Positions 35,701 to 48,000 of a stretch of DNA of 64,000 nucleotides are shown one piece after another. Below the pieces are notes generated by a model, which worked only from the letters and a program-made list of their open reading frames with translations, was not told where the DNA came from and made no database searches. The position numbers and the translations under genes were made by a program. This stretch comes from Lepidodermella squamata. Taxonomy: Eukaryota > Gastrotricha. The stretch is taken from contig JBLDXI010000007.1 in the NCBI GenBank assembly GCA_047495785.1, forward strand, positions 4,216,001-4,280,000, in the 5' to 3' direction. Each line of letters begins with the position of its first letter. Within the stretch, counting starts at the first letter, position 1.

Positions 35701-36497
35701 GATCTGCCAATACAACCTCAGACCTCTACTTGGAGAACGGAGTATCTTGGAAGGAACAGGTCCACATTGCCTATTACCCAACAGCGCCGAATCGGACGCT
35801 GTTTTTTCATTGGATGAGATTTGGAATCATGACCTCGAAGTGCAGTCTCAAGTTGCGGAAATTCCCATTCGACTCGCAGCAATGTGATTTCACGTTTCTC
35901 CTCGACGAAGCCGATAGATATCTTAAATTCGGTGGAACTCGGGTTCTCATCGATCAATCGTTCAACAGTGAGCTGTGGAAACTGGATGCGGCTAACTCTT
36001 CTTTTGGAATCACAGTATCACCATTGCGTGATAACGGGACGTCTGGTTATGCAAAATTCACAGTCGCGTTTTCGAGGGAACCCATGCCGTATCTCATTAA
36101 CAACATGGCACCATGCGCGATTCTAATGACTCTGGTATTCGCTTCGCTGATTTTCCAGCCAGATTGCCCTGACCGGCCGGCTTTTTCTGGGACGTTGCTC
36201 CTCAGCCTGATCGTCACCCAGTCCGACGTGCTCCACAGCATTCCTGAAACATCCGAGTCAGTCCTAATGGCTGAATACATGTTGATTCTTTGCGGACTGA
36301 CGGCCATGATTACGTTGTATTCAGCCATTTCATTCGCCGCAACTGCCCGCTATCCGCATTTGATTGCAGACGCAGCGGACATTTCGATCTTACGCGTAAG
36401 CCTATGCTACGCTCGCGCTGTGGATGTCGCCGTGTTTTTTCTGGCCGTTGATGTTTTTCTGGTATTGAACGTGTATGCTTCACTACTTGTTGCTTGA
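32748..36497 (+). CDS. Channel gene F: two lectin-like modules, mucin linker and Cys-loop ion channel
   Basis: Seven exons, join(32748..32850,32916..33139,33203..33323,33374..34504,34560..34783,34845..35191,35489..36497), 1052 aa. Exon phases match genes A, C and D. Exon 1 gives a long N-terminus with a hydrophobic stretch (ELVLCLLAIFLF) that can serve as signal peptide or anchor. Modules 1 and 2 flank a Thr/Ser/Pro linker. The channel exon has Cys loop CSLKLRKFPFDSQQC and M2 region PDRPAFSGTLLLSLIV. M2 is followed by TQSDV, where most paralogs have IQSDV. The donor after exon 4 is GTCAGT. Exon 4 is closest to gene C and exons 6-7 to gene D, so this gene is a mosaic. All frames are open. Confidence 0.85.
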
Positions 36498-37074
36498 CTT
36501 GTTGGTGATAGAAGTAGAAGTGTCTCTTATTATTTGCTATGACGCTGACCTAAGGCATTTCGCCCTTCTGATGATTGTCTCAACTAATAGGCACCCATTA
36601 GTGCACATGAGAATTTTCACGGAATATTATAATGATCGTTGTTATCAGAATATAGCGAATTTTTGGAGAAAACATTGAAACAGCATGGGCGAATTAGGCA
36701 GATAGTATTTTACCATAAGCAAAACGAAACGCCATATGAAACGCCATTGGATAATTTGAACCTCTGATGTTTCAGTCACCTTAAAGAGGAATGTTGCCAA
36801 CCCACCACCATCGGGATTTGAGGGGGGAAAAGAAGCGACCCGCAAGGATTGAAAATGAATTAGAAAGTGGCTCACTGCGGTAAAAAGGTTGAGACGCTAC
36901 TTCGACATGTAAAATAAAAAAAAACTTTGTTCATTTATTCATTTTGTTAATCCGCTCGATGATTTCCGACCAAGAATTAAGCATTTACGAACAGCATTGA
37001 CATTTTTAGCTCGCTTAATTTGCACCTACCGCTCACTTTCCGATTCAGCCAGTGATTGTAACTCTGCTAACTGA
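36498..37074. other. Intergenic region with one copy of a short direct repeat
   Basis: Holds gene F's 3' end. A 66-bp stretch (36771-36836) resembles 37888-37950, sharing CCCACCACCATCGGGATT. No gene identified. Confidence 0.4.
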
Positions 37075-37602
37075 TCAATGAATGTATATTTCCGTGACTC
37101 CCGAATTCGTCGCATGATCACGAACGGCATATCCCATCGCTTGAGCCCAATCGCGAATAGGCTGTTTCAAAACTGAATAACCAAAATCGTTATGAAGTCC
37201 GCGGCCGTGATTAACTCCAAACCAGCCGAACTGACGCTGAATCTTTGCCAGGCGGATACATTCTTCCAAATAGCTGATCGCTTCGTTAACATTCTTGCGG
37301 TGAACTTCGATAAATTGTCGACTGACATCCCGCGAAGCATCTGATCGATATCGTTGCTCTGCTAGGCTTGATGACGGTATATACGCGCCTGTTAATGACA
37401 TAGAGTCAGAAGTCGAACGTATCGGGTGCGTTATGTTACTTGAGGAAGGCCTTATTGGCTGTGGAGTCACATGGTCATAATTGATTTGGCTTGAGTATTG
37501 CGGCTCATTCAATCGATTCGCGCCTCGGGATATTAGCCTCACACATTTGAAAGCTAATACAACGAAAAGCGCAAATATGATGAGAAAAACAAATAAAACC
37601 AT
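37075..37602 (-). CDS. Small single-pass membrane protein of unknown function
   Basis: Intronless, 175 aa. The N-terminus is a strong hydrophobic helix (FVFLIIFALFVVLAF) with no clear cleavage site, so a signal anchor is likely. A Ser/Pro/Thr-rich polar stretch follows, then a charged region (EVHRKNVNEAISYLEECIRL) that could form a helix. The end contains GWFGVNHGRGLHNDFGYSVL. I do not recognise a family. It could be a genuine short gene or an exon of a larger one; its codon use and length make it plausible. Confidence 0.45.
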   Translation of the reverse strand: MVLFVFLIIFALFVVLAFKCVRLISRGANRLNEPQYSSQINYDHVTPQPIRPSSSNITHPIRSTSDSMSLTGAYIPSSSLAEQRYRSDASRDVSRQFIEVHRKNVNEAISYLEECIRLAKIQRQFGWFGVNHGRGLHNDFGYSVLKQPIRDWAQAMGYAVRDHATNSGVTEIYIH

Positions 37603-38069
37603 TGAAACCGTGAATTTTCTGACATTGAGGCTGAAATAAGCACCCGGCTAGGACTGCTAGGACTGCTAGGAATATGACCCGAAAACATTTTTCACACGGT
37701 GACGCTAGTCGACTCCAAAACCTGACAAATGTCATTTTTCATGATGGCGTCGATTCCCCGCAACACTGCTTTAACATGTGGAAGTATCGCTCATGTCCCG
37801 TGGCAGAGCGAGTGAGGTCATTTGTTAAATCTATAAAATCCTTCTTCACACCATACGATGCACTGGTTTATTTTGGAATGCTGGTTTTTCAGTCACTATG
37901 AAGTGGAATTTTCCGAACCCACCACCATCGGGATTAGAGAGGGAAAAGGAACTAGCACAGGCTGTTTCAGAATATATACCATTAGCGACGGAAAATTGCC
38001 AGGGGTCAAAAACATTAGAACTGTCAAAGAAATCAAATTAAAATCAGAATCGATTAAAAATCAGCACGA
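37603..38069. other. Intergenic region with second copy of the direct repeat
   Basis: 37888-37950 repeats 36771-36836. In this copy the frame reads MKWNFPNPPPSGLE, so it may derive from a coding element now decayed. No complete gene is visible. Confidence 0.4.
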
Positions 38070-40374
38070 TCAGTTGATAGCTGTAGTTTGGAAGCTGGAA
38101 CGCGAAGTGAAATCCGTCGAATTATCACTGCGGCGTATGTACACGTCATTGTTCGACTCGACATACAGAAAAAACCCGGGATAGTTGACGGACTCATAGG
38201 CCACCCCAGTCCCCTGTTTCTTTTCGCAGAATGTCGCATCATTAGCCAGCCACCACTGGCTGCCATCGTTCGGATAAACCTCAATTCTGAAGCTGTAGTG
38301 GCGCAAGAAATGGTTCGGTCTGTTGACTGATTCGAAGGAAGTGCAACGCCCTGCTAAACCAGTCACTTTCTTCCACTGGAAATCTTTATTCGAGCTAGGA
38401 TTAGCCTGAGCGTCACTTCTTACGTAGTTATTTTGGTGGCGAAGAGCATGGGAGCTCGCGAGTTTTGAAACGGGACGTATCACCCAGATGTCACCGGTTT
38501 TTGCCGGCCAGGCTCGCGGGGCAAGGGCTGTAACTTCAACCGGCTGGCTCGTCAGATTAGCCCCGTGAAGCGGGTCTCTCACATTATTCGAGTCGAAAAT
38601 CCCGCAGAAAGCTCCCTGGGTTACAGCTTCGTTTGATGCATGCATCTCAACATCACCATAAATCTTAACCGTTCCACCAAGGGTAGTTCCATACGATAAT
38701 CCCATGGCTAAGATATTCCGAACTTGGGCGCTTCCGTTGACAGTCAACTCCTGATCAAGCTGCGTGAGCCCACCAACGATTGCCTTATCGGTGACCTTAC
38801 CATTCCATACTGTTGCGTAGTTTTCTATTCTCGCGTTCCCTGAAACTTTCCCACCCATGACTGAAGCCGTTTTTGCGACGTAGGCCGACGCAGAAACTAT
38901 CGCATCTTCGGCAACCCAGCCGCCGCCGTTCGCGTGAAACCGGCCGTTTCCAGGAGAGGGTTTGTAGTTCGCCTGGAACCCATCTGGACGAGCGTTCGTC
39001 AGTTGGACCATATATGGGAATCTGTAGATAGTATGGTACTTCTGGTCCCAGAATATCCTGTGAAACACATCGGGAGCTGCTGTGACGGCCAAGTAGACAT
39101 CGTCTCCCCGCTGCACGCTGAAGGTCAGCTCGCCATCTTTGCCGGATTTCAACTCGCTGTATCGTGATCGTCCGCTGCTGTTAATAGCGACCAAACCCCA
39201 TCGCCAGTTCGAGGCGGGCGGATCAGCGACCGTAGCGTCATTTTCATAGCCTGGCTCGTTGATTCGACTTCCGTATTCAGCATTGGGGACCTTGCTATCC
39301 TGAACCACTCCTCGGAATTTGACAGTGACTTGAGTAGCCCCAGCATCAGGGATGAGCCTGACCAAGTTGTAGCCATAGCGCTGCGGGGCGAAGTAGTCTG
39401 AAACAACGTATTTCCTCGAAGCCGCATCGATTGCCTCTAGTCTAGCCAGGCGATTGCGTTTCTGTGCTGAATAGCTATCGGTATTGTTGCCATAGACACG
39501 TCTGAAGTCGGCGCCGCGATCGTAGCCGTCCTGCCCATCGATGTAGTCCCAATTGACGTTTTTCATCGCGAAATGGCCAAACTCATCGCCGAGTTGCTGA
39601 ATCGACCAGCCGTTGTTCTTCATGAGGGTTTCGATCGGGTCTTGATTGAAAATGTTGTCAGTTTTCTCGAAAATGTCATTTACAATTTTGAAGCTGTACT
39701 TGTCCTGAAATTTAGCTTTGTTGCAGACTGAAAATCATGTCGTCTATACTACATACCTTGAGATAGTTCCAGAACTGCCAGTTGCAGTAGCGATTTCGAG
39801 TGCTACCGAAGTAGATATGCGGGTTCCAGGCTAGGCTCGCCGAGCAGAGGACTTTGTCTGTTTGCTCAGGGTATTGAGAAGCCATGAAATCGGCGTGCGA
39901 CTCCCACATCCAGCCACAGTAGATGCCGTTTCTCATTCCTCGTGTTGAGTACTGCATTGAATGCGTGAATTCGTGCGCCATTCCAATATAGCTGAAATCA
40001 ACTAATTCCCCACTCCCGACCCACATAGCTTGGGTCCTATCACCCTGACCCGCCCCGGCAAGGCCCCAACCCTCGTCGGTGTAGATTTGCGCCTTGTACT
40101 TGATAGCCGAGTCGCAGAATGGTTCGGTCCAGTTGACGGGTGGTGACATGAACCAACGCCAGAGGGTTTCCATTTTATCGAGGGCATTTTTAACCTGAGA
40201 GTCGTTTAGCAGGGTTTTCTCAGCTGGCCATCGAAGTTGGAAATGATCACTCTCAGCTTTGACTGGGAAAGGGTTTGTCAGTTCGCTGTCCGGAGGAGTT
40301 ATCCAAGCGCCTGGTAAGCAACTGCTTGCAACCAAAGCAGGGAAAATAGCCACGAAAGTAGAACGAAAAAACAT
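38070..40374 (-). CDS. Secreted gluzincin metallopeptidase with beta-helix-like region and CBM42-like tail (Svx/DUF6055-like)
   Basis: Two exons, complement(join(38070..39704,39757..40374)), 750 aa. The signal peptide is MFFRSTFVAIFPALVASSCL. The zinc site is H134-E-F-T-H138 with E158 in ESHAD; HExxH followed about 20 residues later by ExxxD is the gluzincin pattern. A middle region (about 465-540) has short repeats such as SVMGGKVSGNARIENYATVW, typical of a left-handed beta-helix. The C-terminus (about 650-745; SFESVNRPNHFLRHYS, YESVNYPGFFLYVE) resembles the AbfB/CBM42 arabinose-binding beta-trefoil. This combination is known to me mainly from bacterial (Svx/AvrXca-like) and fungal secreted proteins. 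A eukaryotic intron and signal peptide indicate an established gene, possibly acquired by transfer. The substrate is unknown. Confidence 0.7.
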
Positions 40375-41099
40375 TATCAAATATACGATACTTCTTTTAG
40401 TAGAACTGTCGGATTATACGATACTGAGATTGTATTTATAAGCTGAGGTTATTTACATTACCACACGCAGCTGTTTTCCGTGGCTAATAAGTGTAACTAG
40501 AACGCCAATAGTCAGACGAACCCGTTATTTGCAGACGATAGTTCTAGATTTCAGGATTTCTAAGTGCACGAATTTCAAGTGCAGATTTTAATAGTCTAAC
40601 ACATAAAAACGGACATTTTATAGACTATTACAGGCTCAGTTTTATGGTGGAGCAAGCCCGAATAAACCGTCTAATTTGAATGTCGTTGATTCTTCGCAAG
40701 ACTGCTGAAAGCTGTAAAAGTATTACTCACGTAGAGCAGGCAAGAACTTTCAAGCCGATCTCATTTGTGTGACCAGTGATCCTTCCCTTCATGCAATACA
40801 AACCTTGGTCACACATTAGTGCGTTTTGGTTACAGTGGGTTAAAGGTTAAACATTATTCCTGTATACGAGAGACAGTAATTACGCATCTGTTTGGGAAAG
40901 AAATGACGCCCACAAAAAAGCTGCGCCCACGCATAATTCCCTAGATCCTGGATCGGCTAGCTGTTCACTCAACCGCCCACAACAAATCAGCGTAGCGATT
41001 GCATTTAGGAGCCGCCATTAGGGCCCACCTCGCTAATTATTTCCTCGTTTTGACCGCTTAGAGCAGTCACCACATGCACGCACGGTACAGATTATCAAA
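40375..41099. promoter_or_regulatory. Divergent intergenic region
   Basis: 725 bp between the metallopeptidase start (minus) and channel gene G (plus), presumably with both promoters. No specific element recognised. Confidence 0.35.
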
Positions 41100-43737
41100 A
41101 TGGACAAATTTTACCTTTGCTTCGCAATAGTTTCAGTTCAGCAAATAGGTGAGCTGCAAATCGTAATTTCGGAATCCAAGTTATAGTTTGCGATTCCCAC
41201 ATAGCTGCACTTGTCACTCCTGTCCCAGACACGACTACATTTCCTTTGCCATACCTGTACGCAGGATCGCCGACCTATGACAAATTTGTTTCGTTCGACA
41301 AATCAAATTCGAGCGTGGAAGGGGGTACGATTTTCACGCTGTACGGCAACGCATACAGTCTCGCCGATTCGTACCAAGTCGCTAGCATTAATGAAACATT
41401 CGACTACGGCCGAATATCAGCCGATAACGTAAGTAAAGCGGTACTGTGCAGGGAATTTTTTGAAATGGAAGAATTTATTATGGGAGAAACCTGTAAAACT
41501 TAAACCTCACATTTGAATTCCAGTACACGGATGCCACGGCTTTGAATTGGAGGGCGGAAATGGATATAACTGCGATTTACAACGCAACTTACAACAGCAC
41601 AACCCCGGCACTTTTCAGCGCGATGTTATCAGCTAAATCTCTCGTTTACGCAGGTTAGTCCCCATTGGAATTTAGCCAACAATAAGTAAAAATAACGTTT
41701 TGCAGTGGGACCGACGGGACGGCCGGACTCTTTCAGCAATTTCCAGGGCCTATCAGTATTTCAAGAGTTGATAACCGGGGGCAGGATGCTAATTTTGTAT
41801 TCACCAAACACGACCAACACGACTTGCCAGGCGCCTTGCTCGCCTATTCTAGCCACGTCGACTAGCGGCTGCGGAACCGGGCTTTTCGATTCGTCGGGAC
41901 TTGCTGTCTATCGGCTGATATTGCAGGTCTACGGAGAAAGCCTCACTGTAGCCATGGCGCCGTTGAGCACTCTGCAGGCACACATTTGCGTTGATTCTCT
42001 AAATATCTCTGGAATGAACGCCGTGTGGGCGAGTGGGACCGTAAAGCTGCGGATCAATAACTTCCTCAACTACCAGCAGGGGCATATTCTGATCAAGAAC
42101 TTTTACTTCTGGAAATTGGCAGCAAGCGGTTCAACTTCTTCTACTACAACGATTTCTACGTCAACTGGATCAATTGTTTTAACGATGAGTTCGAGTAAAA
42201 CAATTTCACCAGCTAGTGCTGCTCAAACAGCTAGTTCAAGTACCGCAGTTTCATCAACCAGCGCATCGAGCACTTCTCTAGGAAGCACCACCTCGACCTC
42301 AACGAGCACAACAACAACGACTTTGGCAGCACTAGTGTCGAGCTCAACAACGAGTCAAACTACAGCTGCAAATACCCCTGCAGCTTCGATCTCCACTTCT
42401 ACGAAAAGCTCAACAACCACACCAATTACAGCGAGCTCCGGCTCTGCAACGGCTAATTTTACATCAACGGGGTCAACCTCTACTACTTCGTCGAACCCGA
42501 GTATGGGTGCGACGGATTCTATGACAACAGCAGCAAGTGCGAGGACCTTTGATTTCACATCGAACAGTTCGGCATTCGCCATTCCAAGCCTAATCGATGG
42601 AAATCTCATTCCGCTGATCAAAATTGATGACATAAAAACCTGCGATTTTCTAGACCCTGCTAATAGGTAAGTAGTATACTCAAGAGTTTTCTAAATTTGG
42701 GCATTCCTTAAATAAAAGAGTAAACCGTCTATAGGTCACCTGGAATCGGTACGTTGGTTTTTTTGACATTCAAAATGGATCGACTTCACGAAATCGATGC
42801 CCAAGCTCGGCAAATAGCCATATCTGGCAGTGTCGTAGTTCAGTGGGTCGTTCGAACGTGCTCACAAGAAACAACGGCGCCGAATGTGGGAGATGCGGAA
42901 CGCGTCTACACTGTTGACAGGCGACAATTGTGGGTGCCGAGCATGAGGTTCACGAATACAACGAGTGACGTCTACATGGAAAACGGCTTCAAAGAACAGC
43001 TACATGTCGTATACTACCCAACAACCCCGAATCGAACGCTGTTTTTCCACTGGATGCGATTTGGTATCGTGACATCCAAATGCTTCTTGAAGCTGAGAAA
43101 GTTTCCATTTGACTCGCAAACTTGCGACTTTACTTTCGCCCTCGACGAATCCGAAAAATTTGTGAATTTTGGAGGTAAGATTCTTTCGATCTCTGGCACT
43201 TTCGACAGCGAATTGTGGGAGTTGAAATGGACAGAAGCTGAGTCTGGAATTGCAACATCTCTGCTGAGGGAGAACGGGACATCCGGATTCACACGATTCA
43301 CTGTGGCCTTTGCTCGCAAGCCGATTCCGTATCTCATCAACTCGTTGGCACCTTGCTCTATTCTCATGGCTCTTGGGTTCGCTTCACTTATCTTCCAGCC
43401 AGACTTTCCCGATCGGCCAGCATTTGCTGGCATGCTTCTACTCAGCATGATTGTCATTCAGTCGGATGTTTTACAGCTGATACCTGATACCTCAGAGCCC
43501 GTTCTCATGGCAGAGTACATCCTGATCTTATCTGGTCTAACTGGGATGATTGCCCTATATGAAACGGTGATGTTCGCGGCGACTGTTAAATACCCAGCTC
43601 TCATGTCGAAGGCGATCAAAGTCGCTATCGGGCCGGCTAAATTGTGCTTTGCTCGGGCTCTGGACCTGGCTGCATTTTTCATCTACTTCGACGTTTTCCT
43701 AGTTATCAACATCTACGCAGTTTTGGTTGCATTCTGA
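41100..43737 (+). CDS. Channel gene G: single type-III lectin-like module, Ser/Thr linker and Cys-loop ion channel
   Basis: Five exons, join(41100..41148,41205..41428,41524..41653,41706..42666,42735..43737), 788 aa. The signal peptide MDKFYLCFAIVSVQQ ends at the first intron. One module (about 16-270) opens VPDTTTFPLPYLYAG, recalling module 1 of genes A, C, D and F. It contains YRLILQVYGESLTVAMAPL, equivalent to the FRLIIQVV-x-D strand there. A Ser/Thr/Ala linker (about 275-410) precedes the channel, which has Cys loop CFLKLRKFPFDSQTC and M2 region PDRPAFAGMLLLSMIV. It has the same exon plan as gene H, with which it shares a nearly identical 3' end. Confidence 0.85.
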
Positions 43738-44631
43738 ATGGATGATGCTTGCGGTAATATTCAGATATTCCGAGTGAAACAAGGAACCTGACGTACATTC
43801 GATTATTTTTTTGACTCAGTGAATGTTGCGAAATCACAGCAACCTGTCCTCATAGCCACAGTAGTTCCGCTCGTATAGCTAAGCACGTGAAGTATTTGAA
43901 TACTTGAGTATGTGAGTTTAATATTGTATAAATGATTAAATAAAATGTTGTTGATTGTCGATCTGCGATGACTACGATGCGCCAACCTTTTGTCAATCGC
44001 AATTCACATGGCAGAAATAACAAGAGAGAAGAAGCTAATAACTAATTCCAGAACCTTGAAACGTTGCGCCATCGAGCAGCAGTCAGCAGTGAAGGATGCA
44101 GGTTTCTTGGCGAATTGGGAGGTTTTGATCGCGACGCAGAGCGATTAAGTGAACACCACTCAGTCAACGGTTGCTATCTTTATACCTAGGGTATACATTT
44201 GCGATGTATTATTAAACCTTGTGGTCATTAATTTCTTTTTTTTCACGCAGGACCAGATATTTCCACGGCTTTCAAAGGAGCTTGATGACAATAATTCAAT
44301 AATTTAGGAGATTTTGCGGCAGTAACAGGTTCCAGGCACACATGTTTACATTTGTCCACGCAAGCTAATCAAAAGTTCCATTTCTGTTAATTTTTGAAAG
44401 CAGACATTCGCCTAAATTTTGTGGGGTGCAGACCACGTCGAATTTAAGCAGAGGCGTGATTGCAAATTGTAAGCATTGCAGTTTTTCATCGACTCTGAAA
44501 CAGATTGGCGTCTGTCGTAGCGCTTGCTTTTAAAAGCCATTAACGCTATTAGAGCTAAACATTGTTTTGCCACCCTGGCTACAGTTCGTCTAACTTTTCA
44601 TCATCATTTAGTTTAGAGTGCGATAGCAAAT
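43738..44631. other. Intergenic region between channel genes G and H
   Basis: AATAAA near 43938 fits the 3' end of gene G. Otherwise AT-rich with no gene; the right end should hold the gene H promoter. Confidence 0.4.
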
Positions 44632-47279
44632 ATGAAGAAACTTGTGCTCTGCTTCGTGCTAATTCTAGCACGCGAAATTGGTCAGTTGTCTCCTGTCTCC
44701 TAACTTTCGGAAATTAAGATGTATTCTCTTGATCGATTTCAGTTGCCCTAATTACCCCTGTACCAGATACCACGACATTCCCGTTCCCGTCATTGTTCAA
44801 CGGAACGGCAGTGTACGATAAAACGGTCTCTTTCGACAAATCAAATGCAAGCGTGGATGGGAATACTACCTTCATTCTATACGAGAATGCCTACACCCTA
44901 AGCGACTCCTTTCAGGTTGGGGACATGTATAACTCCACAGACTTTGGTCGAATATCCGCAAATGAAGTAAGAGATGGCAAGTGGTTTAGTAACATGTATT
45001 GCAATTTCCTTCGTAGGGCATTGATAAGACTGCGTTAGACTGGAGGGCTGAGTTGGATGTATTTTCTTTCTACAATGGATCCTACTCGAGCTCAACTCCA
45101 GCACTGTTCAGTGTTTTGCTATCGGCAAATCACATGTACTACGCGAGTAGGTTCAGTTAGAAAATTTCCCTTTATTCGTAATTTCCCGACCTTTTGCAGA
45201 CGGCTCTTCTGGACGTATGGATTCCATACTGTATTTCCAGGGTTTCGCCTTATTTCAAGAATTGATGAACGGCGGAAAGATGACAGTGTCTTACAATGCT
45301 ACTAAGACGTCAATCTACTGCGACGTGCCGTGTTCGCAGGTTGTAGCCGTATCTACCCCTGGTTGTGGTTCCGGCCTTTTCGACGCGTCTGGCAATGCTG
45401 CGTATCGACTTTTCATTCAGGAGTTCGGAGAAAAGCTGACTATAGCTATCGCCCCGCTCAGCAATTTACAGGCTCAGATTTGCATCGACAGCATGAACAT
45501 CAGTGGCATGAATGCAGTCTGGTCCAGTGCGTCTGCTTTAAAGCTGAGGATCAATAGCTTTCGAAACTACCTGCAGGGATATAGCCTAGTGAAAAATTTC
45601 TACTTCTGGAAATTGGCTACTGCTACGACTACGACCTCTACTACTACTACTTCTACGACTACTACTACTAAATCATCCTCAGCAGCTTCAACTGCTTCAA
45701 GCTCTACAACATCGACCGCCTCAGTTCCGACGACGTCATCGTCAAGTACCACAAGTCAAGCGACTTCAAGTGCCACTACTACAACAGTTAAGACTACTAC
45801 TACTACTGCAGCATCCACGGCAACATCAGCTGTAGTAACATCAATGGCTGCAACAACTCCTGTATCTGTAACTTCGGCCAGCACGGCACAAACTTTTACA
45901 ACGTTAGTATCTGGGAAAACAACTTCATCGTCCACTGCAACGTCAGCCTCAACCCAGGTTGTGTCTGGTACGACGGACGCAACTGCGGCAACGGCAGCGC
46001 CTAGGACGTATGACTTTTCAACGAACAGCTCGGAGTTTTCGATTCCGAGCCTGATCGATGGCAACATCATTCCGCTGATCAAAGTCGATGATCTGAAACC
46101 TTGCCAATTCTTGGACGTTGCTAACAGGTTCTAATTTTTCTCAGTTCACAACTTGAAAATGGCTTCAAAATAACCAGCTTCGAGAAATCGATTTTATAAG
46201 ACTTACAAAAATTAGTAGTTCTTAGCTGTAAACCTATTTGTCAATTGTCTTATTCAAATCTGACCCCTATACCTAGATCACCCGCGGTCGGAACGCTGCT
46301 GTTTCTGACTCTTAAAATGGACCGGCTTCACGACATCGATGCCCAAGCTCGGCAAATCGCTATATCCGGGAGTGTGGTTGTTCAGTGGATTGTCAAAAGT
46401 TGCCCGAGCGAAACGACAGCCCCGAATGTCGATGAAGCTGAGCGAATTTACACGGTTGACCGGCGTCAGCTCTGGGTACCAAGCATGCGATTTACAAACA
46501 CGACAACCGACGTGTATATGGAGAATGGCTTCAAAGAGCAGCTACATGTCGTATACTACCCAACAACTCCAAATCGTACGCTGTTTTTCCACTGGATGCG
46601 ATTTGGCATTGTGAGATCGAAGTGCTTCTTGAAGTTGAGGAAATTCCCATTTGACTCGCAAACATGCGACTTTACTTTCGCCCTCGATGAAGCCGATAAA
46701 TTCGTTACGTTTGGAGGCAAGATTCTTTCGATATCAGGGACCTTCGAAAGCGAGTTGTGGGTACTGATGTCAACGGACGCTGAGTCAGGAATTACCACTT
46801 CGTTACTGCGAGAGAACAGTACCTCGGCATTCACTCGATTCACGGTGGTTTTCGCGAGAAAGCCGATTCCTTATCTCATAAACTCATTAGCACCCTGTTC
46901 GATTCTCATGTCTCTTGGGTTCTCGTCACTGATATTCCAGCCAGATTGCCCTGACCGACCAGCTTTCTCAGGAACGCTGCTTCTAAGCATGATAGTTATT
47001 CAATCAGATGTTTTACAGCTTATTCCTGATACTTCAGAGTCTGTCCTCATGGCAGAGTACATTCTGATTCTTTCTGGTCTCACTGGGATGATCGCCTTAT
47101 ATGAAGCGGTGATGTTCGCGGCGACTGTTAAATACCCAGCTCTCATGTCGAAGGCGATTAAAATTGCCATCGGGCCGGCTAAATTGTGCTTTGCTCGGGC
47201 TCTGGACCTGGCTGCATTTTTCATCTACTTCGACGTTTTCCTAGTTATCAACATCTACGCAGTTTTGGTCGCATTTTGA
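44632..47279 (+). CDS. Channel gene H: single type-III lectin-like module, Thr-rich linker and Cys-loop ion channel
   Basis: Five exons, join(44632..44680,44743..44966,45017..45146,45200..46127,46277..47279), 777 aa. Exons 1, 2, 3 and 5 have exactly the lengths of those in gene G. The signal peptide is MKKLVLCFVLILAREI. The module opens VPDTTTFPFPSLFNG and has the YRLFIQEFGEKLTIAIAPL strand. The linker (about 274-404) is rich in Thr, Ser, Ala and Val. The channel exon has Cys loop CFLKLRKFPFDSQTC and M2 region PDRPAFSGTLLLSMIV. The last about 175 bases nearly duplicate gene G. It is a tandem duplicate of G, in the same orientation. Confidence 0.85.
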
Positions 47280-48000
47280 AAGTATTTTCATGATGCCTTT
47301 TGGACAAACACTTGTTTAAGCTTATCGATTTCTTTGTTTTTTAATGTCACTAGGCTTGATAAATGTTGTGAGTATTTTCACCTTATCAGTCATTATAATC
47401 CAACATTCACCAAAATTCCAATCATCCAGGGTGGATGTGAACCTTATTTTGTGAATCAATTAGGTGTAAATCATGTGATGAATAAAATGTGTTCTTTCGC
47501 CAATCCTGATGGAAACATTTTTATCGGGCTTCATTTCGTACTACCCGGGAAGGATTTTCACATAGGGCGAGAAAAGAGCGAATTTATGTCCCAATTACAA
47601 AACAACCAGACAACAAATGCGACGTATCTGCTTCAGATACAACACTAATCTATGTAAATCTGATTCTTGTATCTATTATCTAGGTGCTCGTTTCCATAAT
47701 GTAAATGGCAACACAAACAGCAGGACGTAGTAGCCAACACTTTGCCGGCTCTATTTTCGGCTAAAACGCACGAGTAACCTCTCGAGGGATACTGTTTAAA
47801 CTGATATATAACTAGCAGTGGATGATAAGATAAATTTTTGACCCACTAGACCTAAAATACCATGAAATAAATGACATTTCCAAGCCTTTTTAGCCTCATT
47901 TTATTAGGTTCAATATTTTGCGTTTTTGTTCACGTGCTTCCAAGATTTGTTCGAATTTTTTTTACGCTCATTCATGTTTTTCTTTATTGTAGCATAAATT
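47280..48000. other. Intergenic region
   Basis: AATAAA near 47480 fits gene H's 3' end. A frame at 47334-47648 is open but lacks family or signal features and is probably chance. Confidence 0.35.

Noticed and set aside
45756-46082. Minus-strand Val-rich frame inside gene H
   Set aside because: Again the complement of a Thr/Ala-coding linker, with no independent start or splice context.
47334-47648. Plus-strand 104-codon frame after gene H
   Set aside because: Overlaps the likely 3' region of gene H; no signal, domain or splice pattern.
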